From Nocardia stercoris (GTDB lineage: Bacteria > Actinomycetota > Actinomycetes > Mycobacteriales > Mycobacteriaceae): a stretch of DNA of 64,000 nt. The notes under the pieces are model-generated. The model had not been told where the DNA came from, ran no database searches, and saw only the letters and a program-made list of their open reading frames with translations. Positions 1 through 8,200 of the stretch are shown here, in pieces; position 1 is the first letter of the stretch, and every line of letters begins with the position of its first letter. The position numbers and the translations under genes are program-made. The stretch spans positions 1-64,000 of the forward strand of contig NZ_RFFH01000021.1 in NCBI RefSeq assembly GCF_003696265.1, written 5' to 3'.

Positions 1-2
1 CG

Positions 3-62
3 GCCGAATACGAGGCCGCGTACTACGCTCAACAATCGCCACGCCGACCGGCGCTGGTCTGA
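3..62 (+). pseudogene. C-terminal end of an IS3-family transposase OrfB (partial at window edge)
   Basis: The plus-strand frame beginning at base 3 reads AEYEAAYYAQQSPRRPALV and then a stop. This is the usual C-terminal tail of IS3-family OrfB integrase-core transposases. A 20-bp terminal repeat (76-95) follows 14 bp later, so this is the right end of an element that extends left beyond the window. The catalytic domain lies outside the window, so intactness cannot be judged. The same terminal repeat occurs at 33072-33091. Confidence 0.75.
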
Positions 63-75
63 ATCCGAAGCCGGT

Positions 76-95
76 CCCAAATCCGTGACGGTTCA
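76..95 (+). repeat. Right terminal inverted repeat of IS3-type element
   Basis: Read on the minus strand, the repeat begins TGAACCGTCACGGATTTGGG. The TGAACCG start is shared with IS6110-like IS3 elements. The identical 20-mer occurs at 33072-33091, where it forms the left end of an element on the minus strand. It marks the boundary between this element and the truncated IS3 element at 96-506. Confidence 0.75.
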
Positions 96-434
96 AAGTG
101 TTCCGCGCCTTACGCACCGACTACCGGGCGATGGCGGCTTGACATCTATAGGAGCGTCCTTGGCGATCTCCTGCAACGCCGCTTTCTCCAGCTCCGCTTC
201 AGCGAGAAGCCGTTTCAGGGTCGAGTTTTCGCGTTCGAGGTCCTTCAACCGTTTGGCATCGTCGGCTTTGAGGCCGCCGAACTGGTTGCGCCACCGGTAG
301 TAGGTGGCTTCGGTGATTTGGAGGGCCCGGCACACGTCGGCGACGTCTTTGCCTTCGCTCAGCAGCCGATCAGCCTCGCCCAGTTTCCGCACGACCTGTT
401 CCGGGGTGTGCCTCTTGCGTGTCGCCATGGTCAT
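93..434 (-). pseudogene. IS3-family transposase OrfA of a second, truncated element
   Basis: This 113-aa helix-turn-helix protein starts MTMATRKRHTPEQVVRKLGE and contains a TEATYYRWRNQFGGLK recognition region. A leucine-zipper-like segment around residues 65-90 (DLERENSTLKRLLAEAELEK) follows. It is the DNA-binding first ORF of an IS3-family element of the IS407 type. The family normally continues into an OrfB transposase, but here the frame ends at the neighbouring terminal repeat (stop overlapping position 95). OrfB is absent, so the element cannot move by itself. A candidate left end (TGACCTGACCCCGTGATTTC on the minus strand) lies at 487-506. Confidence 0.8.
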
Positions 435-481
435 CGAGCCTTCCCGCCCACTTCGTGGGCCGCAAGGCTCTCACAGTCGCC

Positions 482-506
482 GGACCGAAATCACGGGGTC
501 AGGTCA
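482..506 (-). repeat. Candidate left terminal repeat of the truncated IS3 element
   Basis: The minus strand from 506 reads TGACCTGACCCCGTGATTTC, about 70 bases upstream of the OrfA start. IS3 elements begin with TG, and this distance to OrfA is normal. No right-hand partner survives, so the call rests on position and base pattern. The tRNA-Pro fragment starts only 12 bases away. Confidence 0.5.
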
Positions 507-517
507 GCGTCGATACG

Positions 518-554
518 TCGGGCTGACAGGATTCGAACCTGCGACCCCTTGACC
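518..554 (-). other. 3' fragment of tRNA-Pro (attachment-site-like scar)
   Basis: The minus strand holds the 3' half of a tRNA. It begins in the anticodon-stem 3' strand (GGTCAAG), followed by the T-arm GCAGG-TTCGAAT-CCTGT (one G-U pair) and the acceptor strand CAGCCCG plus discriminator A. A G72 pairing with C1 and an A73 discriminator are diagnostic of tRNA-Pro. The sequence on its 5' side does not continue a tRNA, so the gene is not functional. Such 3' fragments are what tyrosine-integrase elements leave at their distal end. No integrase gene was seen nearby. Confidence 0.7.
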
Positions 555-773
555 TAGAAACATATGCCCGGCAGGCATCCCAACGGTTCCCAATACGTGC
601 CGTCAACTGCGCTGATAGTGGATACGCATGGGTTCTCGCTTCCCGTTGCCTCCTACTAATTCTCAGCCAAACCGTGTACTACCCGTGTACATGGGGCACA
701 TTGCCGCGGTGTATTCCAGTGCGCCGCAGGCGATCCTGCTACCAGGTTGATCTCGACCGTGGCTGCCCTACAT

Positions 774-1003
774 TTGCGGCGGAGCCCTCGGGGCCGACCT
801 ACACCCGCCTCGCGGTCCTGCTCCTGATCCAGAACCACGACATCCGCATCGCCGACACAGCCACCGGAGAACTCCTGCGGGAATTCACCTCGACACGACT
901 TCCGCAATTACCGGCCCACTGGCGCCCGGAAGGGCCCGAACGACTCACTCCCCGAACCGAGAATTAGGTTAGGGGCGTTTCCGATGTCCCGAGGCATCAC
1001 ACA
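774..1003 (+). pseudogene. C-terminal relic of an IS481-type transposase with its right end
   Basis: The frame ending at 967 contains YTRLAVLLLIQNHDIRIAD and TGELLREF. These resemble the beta-rich C-terminal tail of IS481-family DDE transposases in mycolate actinobacteria. The downstream bases to about 1003 (GATGTCCCGAGGCATCACAC) resemble the right end of such elements. The catalytic region is missing, so this is a dead remnant. Family assignment is by resemblance only. Confidence 0.5.
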
Positions 1004-1154
1004 CACGTGCCGCGCCAGGGAGTCGAACCTGCGCGGCGAGGGCGATTCGGTCTATATGACACTGCCGTGGGTGAGCGCGGTCCCAAGCAGTACCGCGAGA
1101 TTCCCGGCACCGTCTGCTGGCGTAGCTATTCCGACCAATGGTCACGCTGTGCTG

Positions 1155-2633
1155 CTACACCGACGGTCCCCAATACAGGCTGTTGGTCGGGTCGGCACGG
1201 TTGTGCTGCAACCGAACTCGGGTCGCGTTGGCCGCGTAGTAGCGGTCGACGCTGGTGTCCGGCTCGATGTAGTTCACGTAGCCGCCGGCAGAGGTCGAGG
1301 CGACCGCGGTATGCGCGGTGCCGATCCACGCGCGGGCCGCCCCCAAGTCCTGCGGTGATTCGACGATCCACTGCAGCATCGCGGCGTGGCGGCGCCACGG
1401 GAACGCTGTCGCGTCGGGAGCCGGGTCGCTCAGGGCGCCGGTCAAAGGATCCAGAAGCACGCGGCCGGGCAGCCCGGCGCGCGCACAGGCCTGCATCACC
1501 GTCACGATCGAGGTCGCGGTGGCGGTATCGAGCGCGGGCAGGACGTCAGAGCCGGCGATCCGGACCGTGCGGGGCTCATCGGGGCTCCCGCCACCCAGCG
1601 ATAGGACCGCATCGAGCGAGGTGTAGGTGGTGCTGTCGAGAACTGTCGGGGTAGTCGCGGTGGCGGCGCCGAGAGCGACAACGGTGGCCGCACCGGCACC
1701 GGCGGAGCAGACGATAAGGCCGTCGATGGCGATACCGCCACTGTCGGCACGGACGGTCAGGTTGGCCCAAGAGGTGCGTTCAGCAGTGGCGGACCAGGCG
1801 GCCCACCCGGTCAGCACCTTGACCGGATCGCCGACCGGAATGCTTAGTCGCACAATGTCTTTGGACGCGGATGGACAGGTCTGGAAAGTCAGTGCGGTGA
1901 CGATACCCAGCCCACCGCCGGCACCCTGCAGCGCCCAGAACCTGTCCGGGTCGGACTGCGGGGACACTTCCACGAGCTGCCCGCCGGGCAAGACGAGCTG
2001 CGCGGACACCAACCGGTCACAGGTAGCCCCGTACTGACGGGAGTCCACACCGATGCCCCCGCCGACAGTTAGGCCCGTTAGGCCGACGGTCGGGCAGGTG
2101 CCGACCGGCAGACTCCGGCCGGCGGCATCGAGAACCGACAGTGCCGGATACAGCCCCGCGCCCGCCCCCATCGTGGCGAGATCCCCGGACAGAGTGACCG
2201 AGTTCAGCGCCCTGGTGTCCACGACCAGCGCACCGGAGTGCGCCGACGCACCGACATAGGAATGCCCGCCACCACGCGCCGCGACGGGCAGGTGGTTCGC
2301 TGCGGCGAACTGTAGTGCGGATACCACATCTGCGGCATCAGCTGCGGCGACCACCGCCGCCGGCGAGGAGCCGTCGAAACGGGGATCGAACAGGCTTGCG
2401 GCACTACCGAATCCGCTGGAGCCCGGCAAGGTCAAGCTGCCGTGCAAGGTCTTGGTCAGACCACTCCAGTCCACTCCGGAGGCCGAATCTGACGCTGAGC
2501 CGGATACCGCCGATTGCGCAGACGCCGGTATTGCACTCCCCGTGAACGCCGCGGCAGCGGCTCCGACCAGGAAAGCCCGCCGGGATGCGGTGCCCGACGA
2601 CAGGTCGGGACCTCCCAGTTCGCGGTCGATCAC
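1155..2633 (-). CDS. Tat-exported FAD-linked oxidase (berberine-bridge-enzyme family)
   Basis: The 492-aa protein begins with a twin-arginine signal (SRRAFLVGAAAAAF, residues 18-30, cleavage near ASA-Q). It continues with an FAD-binding PCMH domain (about 85-260) and a C-terminal berberine-like segment (YVNYIEPD ... DPTNSLYWGP). His124 in ARGGGHSYVG and Cys180 in GTCPTVG are at the positions that carry bicovalent FAD in this family (8-alpha-histidyl and 6-S-cysteinyl). Such enzymes oxidise sugars or secondary metabolites with O2 outside the cytoplasm. The substrate cannot be inferred. It stands alone on the minus strand, with 246 bases to the next gene upstream. Confidence 0.9.
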   Translation of the reverse strand: MIDRELGGPDLSSGTASRRAFLVGAAAAAFTGSAIPASAQSAVSGSASDSASGVDWSGLTKTLHGSLTLPGSSGFGSAASLFDPRFDGSSPAAVVAAADAADVVSALQFAAANHLPVAARGGGHSYVGASAHSGALVVDTRALNSVTLSGDLATMGAGAGLYPALSVLDAAGRSLPVGTCPTVGLTGLTVGGGIGVDSRQYGATCDRLVSAQLVLPGGQLVEVSPQSDPDRFWALQGAGGGLGIVTALTFQTCPSASKDIVRLSIPVGDPVKVLTGWAAWSATAERTSWANLTVRADSGGIAIDGLIVCSAGAGAATVVALGAATATTPTVLDSTTYTSLDAVLSLGGGSPDEPRTVRIAGSDVLPALDTATATSIVTVMQACARAGLPGRVLLDPLTGALSDPAPDATAFPWRRHAAMLQWIVESPQDLGAARAWIGTAHTAVASTSAGGYVNYIEPDTSVDRYYAANATRVRLQHNRADPTNSLYWGPSV

Positions 2634-2879
2634 GCGAATCTCCTCAAACAGCCTGGGTCCTTGTGCGCACCCGCCACCGGCAGTCAGGCATGTGCCTCGC
2701 CGGAGTGAAACTGTAGTCGACTTTGTACCGTTCGGTCACGACTGGAGAGCACGATTCAGCATTCGGGAACCGTTCACCAGATCCGGTCCGCGGATGACGA
2801 GATGCGCTCGGCCAGAACATGATCAGGTGCCAGTCGACCTCTCCGGTCATTCCGCGCGCCGGGACCGATGAGCCTCGGG

Positions 2880-3431
2880 TCAACCGACCTTCACGGCGTC
2901 GGTGACGAAGACCAGCGTCTCGTTGCCCAAAACCGTTTTGCCCGAGCCCTTCGCCGCGTATCCCTGCTGCGGAGGAACGATGAGCAACCGCCGACCACCC
3001 TGCTGGATACCGACCAATCCCTGCTCCCACCCTGAGATGACCGTTCCCGAGCCCAGTACGAGCGTGAAGGGCTGCTTACCGAAGGAACCACCCGACTGCT
3101 TCTTGTCCGACCAGGTAACCAGGGAATAGTTCGTCTGGAGCTGCTGCCCGGTCATTGCGCCAGGGCCGGCGCCGACAACCAGGTCCTTGGTGAGCAAAGT
3201 AGTGGGCGGGTCACAGCCGTCCGGGATGGTGATGGTCGGCGCCTCACCGAACTCACCGGCGACCTTGACATCGTCCGCGGTACAGGGGTGCCCCTTACTC
3301 GGGGTGGTGGGGACCATCGCCACGGTCGAGGAGGTCGCCGACGAGGCCGAGTTGCCACTGGAGCACGCGCTCGAACCGAGTGCGGCAGCGACGACCGTCA
3401 TGGTGCCGATGATCCGGACCGAATTCTGCAT
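2880..3431 (-). CDS. FKBP-type peptidyl-prolyl cis-trans isomerase lipoprotein
   Basis: The 183-aa protein has a short hydrophobic leader ending in a lipobox (LGSSAC, lipidated Cys23). A Ser/Thr-rich linker and a C-terminal FKBP domain (about 85-183) follow. Pocket residues visible are Trp135 in VISGWEQGL and Tyr158 in IVPPQQGYA. The family catalyses prolyl isomerisation; the lipobox places this one on the outer face of the membrane, where it would assist folding of exported proteins. The domain length is normal. It is not obviously in an operon. Confidence 0.9.
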   Translation of the reverse strand: MQNSVRIIGTMTVVAAALGSSACSSGNSASSATSSTVAMVPTTPSKGHPCTADDVKVAGEFGEAPTITIPDGCDPPTTLLTKDLVVGAGPGAMTGQQLQTNYSLVTWSDKKQSGGSFGKQPFTLVLGSGTVISGWEQGLVGIQQGGRRLLIVPPQQGYAAKGSGKTVLGNETLVFVTDAVKVG

Positions 3432-3512
3432 TCTTGCTTCCCTACCTAATTCTTACCCGCGGTACGTGAGAGAAAAGTCCCAGCCACTCGCCATTCAGTG
3501 CGACAGCCGAAT

Positions 3513-4079
3513 TCAGAAAATCTGGAAGGTCGCGGTCAGTGCGTCGAAGCTCACCGTGACATCGTCGGCAGAGTCGCCAGCGACGTACACACTGATGGAT
3601 CGGTCATCCGTATAGACGTACATGTCCTTCGCGAATGGGGGGTGCCCATCATCCGACGAGGCCGCCTGACCGAGCGCCGTCACGGACGGATATCCCTGAA
3701 AGGTCCCCACCTGGCCCGTGCCACCGAGGACACTCTGCATACGGTCGATCCTCTCCTGTGGTGATCTCGGGTTCATCCCGCCAGCCGTCGGCACCTCCGA
3801 AATGACCACTTCGGTGGTGCCCGCCCCATCCGTGGCAGAGATTTCCGTCTCCGACATCTGGTACGTCGTCACCGTCCCGTCCGCCTCGACCTTCCTCGTC
3901 GGTTTCGGGGGGAGCTTCTGTGTGCCCGGCGACGCGAACATCAGCCCAGCACATCGGCAGTCCAAATCCACGAACGGCGACAGATGCGGCGGCACATCGG
4001 CATTCGCTTCCGCCGTCGGCACCAACCCCATCGCAGCTGCCGCCAACACTCCCAGTGCCGGTTTCCACCCCACCGTCAA
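3513..4079 (-). CDS. Secreted protein of unknown function
   Basis: This 188-aa protein has a Sec-type signal peptide (basic MTVGWK, hydrophobic ALGVLAAAAMGLV, cleavage around ANA-D, residue 28). The mature part starts near two cysteines (DCRC). It has a charged middle (residues 70-115) and an aromatic C-terminus (DMYVYTDDRSISVYV ... TATFQIF). No catalytic motif is visible. Mycolate actinobacteria encode many small secreted proteins of this kind; I do not recognise the family. Confidence 0.7.
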   Translation of the reverse strand: MTVGWKPALGVLAAAAMGLVPTAEANADVPPHLSPFVDLDCRCAGLMFASPGTQKLPPKPTRKVEADGTVTTYQMSETEISATDGAGTTEVVISEVPTAGGMNPRSPQERIDRMQSVLGGTGQVGTFQGYPSVTALGQAASSDDGHPPFAKDMYVYTDDRSISVYVAGDSADDVTVSFDALTATFQIF

Positions 4080-4935
4080 TCCTCCTGAATCATCACCAAA
4101 ACCGATTGAACTCTATTACAGGACACAGCCGTTCGCAGCTCTATGCCACAACGGGCACGCTGTCGTACGTCTCAGAGTGGATCGACCGCATGCTCCCCGC
4201 CACCCCGCTCCCCGCAGGCGCCCGACCACTGATGCCGTCGGGTTCGATTCTCAGACAAGGATTTCCAGCCGTTCCGTCCCCATGATCAGTTCACCGCTCA
4301 ACCCGGTTACGGGTGATCGAGGACAGACTCGCATTCTTGCTGTTGTCGGCGATGTTGGTGATTTATCCCGCGTTGTCATAGGTCGGCATTGCGACGACCG
4401 CTGACCACAACACAACCAAGACCAGAACATCGCTTCGTCACTCGATGGCACTGCGAACGCCAATCGACAAGTCGGCCAGTACGCTTCGAGATAACACCGG
4501 CACAGCACAGCACCCCCGTGCCCAGAGCAAGAGGTTGCTCGACCCGGCCCTCCGACTACATGCCAGCGGTGGCATCCCGCAGTCAGGTACGGCTCGCAGG
4601 CGAGACCACGCGAACGCGGCGGCCGCAGCCCCGGCTCGCTCATATAGTCTTCTCGGTGTCGATGTTCAGGTCCCGACTACTTCCATTGGCGCTCACAGGC
4701 CCGGAGGCATCGGCGGTGAACAGGACTAGGTTCGGTGGATCTGTCGCTGTTGCCGAACGACATCGATCAGGCCTGAGAGTTCCCTGAAGTTGATCTTTGG
4801 AACTAAATCGGAGGCCCCGTGTTACCGTTGCATCGCTACAAGCGTCGGCCATCAGCGGTCCTTCAGAAAGCCGCGGTCAGCCTACCCTCAGACTAAGGAC
4901 AACAGCGAAACACCGTTAGCGAGTAGTCTCGACAG
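4080..4935. other. Intergenic stretch without a supported gene
   Basis: The open frames here lack convincing ribosome sites or family resemblance, and base composition is less GC-biased toward its right end (about 4900-4990). It separates the secreted-protein gene from the toxin/immunity locus. I see no RNA gene or clear repeat in it. Confidence 0.5.
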
Positions 4936-5286
4936 CTAGCATAAAAGTTGGGTGTCAGTTATTCGAACTGCCGGATATATTTCGACGATCAAGACCGACG
5001 AAATATCGGAAGAATCATTCTCGATCCTTATCGCACCCGATGGGTCGACGCTGATCTGGTGAATATTCTCTCGATAGATTCTGGCCATCTCACGATCGCG
5101 GCGGAGCCAGATTACCTGAGCGGATCTGCCGACAGCATCGTAAGACAATTGCACCTTACCATCGTCGCCGACGCCTTCGATATCGAACCGAAATGCCGAT
5201 TCCTCACCCGGAATGGCCGACTTCTCGGCGCCGAAAGTATTCAAAAACTCAACTTCATCGGGCTCGATAAATTCGATTCCGGTCAT
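4936..5286 (-). CDS. Probable immunity protein for the adjacent RHS toxin
   Basis: A 116-aa acidic, cytoplasmic protein (starting MTGIEFIEPDEVEFLN) with no signal peptide. I chose the ATG at 5286 because it overlaps the RHS stop codon in an ATGA arrangement (5283-5286), the usual coupling of toxin and immunity genes. An in-frame start at 5352 would lie inside the toxin-coding end. The position directly after a polymorphic-toxin C-terminus, the size and the acidic charge fit an immunity protein. The family is not recognised, and neutralisation is inferred from context. Confidence 0.65.
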   Translation of the reverse strand: MTGIEFIEPDEVEFLNTFGAEKSAIPGEESAFRFDIEGVGDDGKVQLSYDAVGRSAQVIWLRRDREMARIYRENIHQISVDPSGAIRIENDSSDISSVLIVEIYPAVRITDTQLLC

Positions 5287-8200
5287 GCCCACTTCCTCCC
5301 CATCGGTATTACCGTAGTCAGGACATATGTCCCATCCGGCAGGAGCTTCCATGTACTTTCCAGTTTCAGTATTCCCCCAGTCGGGCCTTGTAATAACGAA
5401 TCCCTGATTTCGAAATCTCCATACTGATCACACCACGCTCGGACGATACTACTGTTGCTCTGTAGCGAGTCCATGAGGCTCTGGTCGATGTACGCACGCC
5501 CCTGCGGGGTGTCGTATATTCCGATACTCATGAATTGTCCCATGTTCTGCTGGGATCGCGCCGTGTTGTGCGAATTCGAATCTACACGACCGAACATGTA
5601 ATCGTACTTACCCTCCTGGATGATAGCATACACATTACCTTCGCGATGCCCAGTGTTCATCAAGCCCTGAGGAATTTCCGGAATATCGGGGAACTGAGGG
5701 ATATCAATCCCCATCTCCGGGACCTCGGTCCCGGGCATGATAACCCCAGGGACCTCCCCAGGTTCGGGTTCCGGCTCCGGCTCATATGGAGGGATTTCCG
5801 GTTCGACTTGCTTTCCGGTGAGGTCGAGGTTGTTGATGGGGTCGGCAGCCGCGTAGTCGTAGTTGTTGGCCGATCCGCCGGAGATGGGGTCAGTTTGGAG
5901 GAAACGCCCGAGAACGGGTAGGTAGGTGCGGGCACCCATTTCGATGGCTTGTTCGCTCGCGAGGTGCTCGATGGGCAGGCTGTTCTGCCCGAGGTATCCC
6001 AGGTCCATGCCGCCTTGCATGGTCGCGGGGACGGGGATGTCACCGATATTGCCGGTGGCGGGGTCCAGGTCCTGGCCGAAGGGGTCGTAAAGGTGGACCG
6101 GGGTGCCGGTTCGGTTGCCGGAGCCGTCAGTGGTGAACAGGACGCTGCCGTGGTTGTCGGGGTAGGACCAGTTCTGGGCAGGGGTCGGGCTGTAGGTTTT
6201 GGTCAGTACCACGCCGCCTGCCAGTCGCAGGACTCGTTGCAGGAGATTGTTGTTGGCGTCGAGTACCAGTTGGGGTTCGGCGGATGCCGGTGCCGTGTAG
6301 CCGTACCGGGTGGTGCCGTCCGTGCCCGGGGCCGGAGTTCCCTTCGTTGTACGGGCAATGAGGCGGTCGGCGGGATCGCGGGTGTAGGTGACCGTAGTGC
6401 CGGCGGCAGTGGTGGTTGACATGTGCCGGCGGGTGGAGTCGTAGGTCAGAGTGTCTGTACCGACGCCCGTGGCGTTGCCGTACACGTCATAGGTGAGCGG
6501 CAGGGTGGTGCCGCCGCTGGTGGAGGTGAGCCGGTCGGTGTTGTCGTAGCAGTAACTGGTGGTGACCGGGGCAGCACCGTTTTGGCTGTCGGAGAATCCG
6601 GTCCGGTTGGTGTCCATACCGGCGGACGGGTTCGCGCCGCAGCCCCCTGAAGGGCTGAAGCTGTAGGTGAGCTGGTGGTGCGGGATCGCCGCCGCGGTCA
6701 GCCGGCCGACGGTGTCGAAGGTGTAGGAGTCGGTGTAGGTGGTACCGGGTGTGGATGTGTCGGTGAGCGATTCGTCGGTGATCCGGCCCTGCTGCGACCG
6801 GGTGACGCTGGTTGTGACCGTCGACCCCGTGGCGCCGCCGATCTGCCACGCGGTCGACAGGGTGTGGCCCGCAGCGTTGCGAATGATCGAGGACAGGCTC
6901 GTGTTGTTGCCGTTGTAGGTGATGCTGGTGGTTTGACCAGCACTGTCGTAGGCGGGGGTATCGAGGGTAGCTCCGTCCAGGGACTCGGTCAGGACCCGGT
7001 TCGCCGCGTCGTAGGTGGTCGCGAATGTACTGGTGACGCCCTTGACGGTGGTTGCGGCGCTGGTGACTCGGCCGCCGAGGTCGTAGCTGGTCGTGGTGGT
7101 GACGCCATTGGCGTCGGTGTAGGAGGTGACCTGCCCGATCAGGTCGACGGTGGTGGTCATGGTGCCGCTGGCGTCCGTGGCCGAACTGACGAGGGGGTTG
7201 CCGCCCACGGCGTAGTTGTAGGTGACCGTGCGGGCGGGCTGAGCGCCTTGAGCCGGGAAGCTCATCTGGGTGGGTCGTCCGCGGTTGTCGTAGCTGGTGC
7301 AAGCCCAGCCGTCACTGTCGACACGCGAAGCGACTGTGCGTCCGGATTGGTCGTAGACCTGTTCGGCTGTGTTTACTTGCCCGTCGGAGTTCTTGGCCGC
7401 AGTGACGATTTTCGCCATGCCGGCCTGGTTCACCGCCGGTGCACCGGACACGCACGGATTCGATCGTGTCTCCTGGTCTCCGTAGTAGGTGGTGGTGGAG
7501 CGCTTGGTCGGGTCGGTGACATCGCCAGCCGGCAAGGCCGCGGCTGTCTCTCGCAGGTAGCCAGTGCCCGGCGCCTCGTAGGTGGTCTTACGGACCAGAT
7601 TCAACCCGCCAGGATCATTCGTTTTGGCGGTGACGAGGCCGTAGACGGGGTCGATGCCGTTGGCCGGGTCCGAATAGCTGGTGGTGGTACTACCCGAGGG
7701 TGCGCGTTCGGTGCTGCCGCCGGAGGTGTCGAAGTCGGTGCGGCTGGTTTCCATTCCGTACCGGGGTTGCAGGTCCGCACCGGGCACGGTCGTGGTACCG
7801 GAACCGGGCGGTGCCCAGGTGAAGTTCAGCGCACCGGTGTTACCGGGGGCCGGATTGCTATATTCGACCCGGATCCGGTGCCAGGTACCGGGGTTCGAAT
7901 TCTGGTAGTTGCCCGTCACCGGGGCACTGGGGTTGGCCCAGTTGTCGGCGATCTTGACGTCGTCGATCCACAGCCGCACACCACCGGTCGCGGTGAAACC
8001 GAGCCCGTACTGGCCCGCTGCGGGGAAGAGCATCTCGCCGGTGAAACGGCCGGACCAACCGTTGGTGGCGTTGGGTACCGGTGCTGTAGCGCCCCAGGCT
8101 CCGTTGAGGGATCCGTCCGCGGTACCGATACCGGTCTGCCAGACCGCAGGCATCCCGGACAGGTTCGAGTCGCTGTACAGCGATGCCTGCAGGCCGTGCA

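Noticed and set aside
1003..1090. A tRNA-like 3' end on the minus strand (GCAGGTTCGACTCCC followed by TGGCGCGGCA)
   Set aside because: The T-arm does not pair well and no matching 5' acceptor strand, D-arm or anticodon arm is found upstream. It may be a decayed tRNA-Leu-like relic but cannot be supported.
5900..7700. Regularly spaced short repeats that might suggest a repeat array
   Set aside because: They are the codon-level trace of YD repeats in the RHS protein, degenerate and in frame, with no spacer structure. No CRISPR array was found anywhere in the window.
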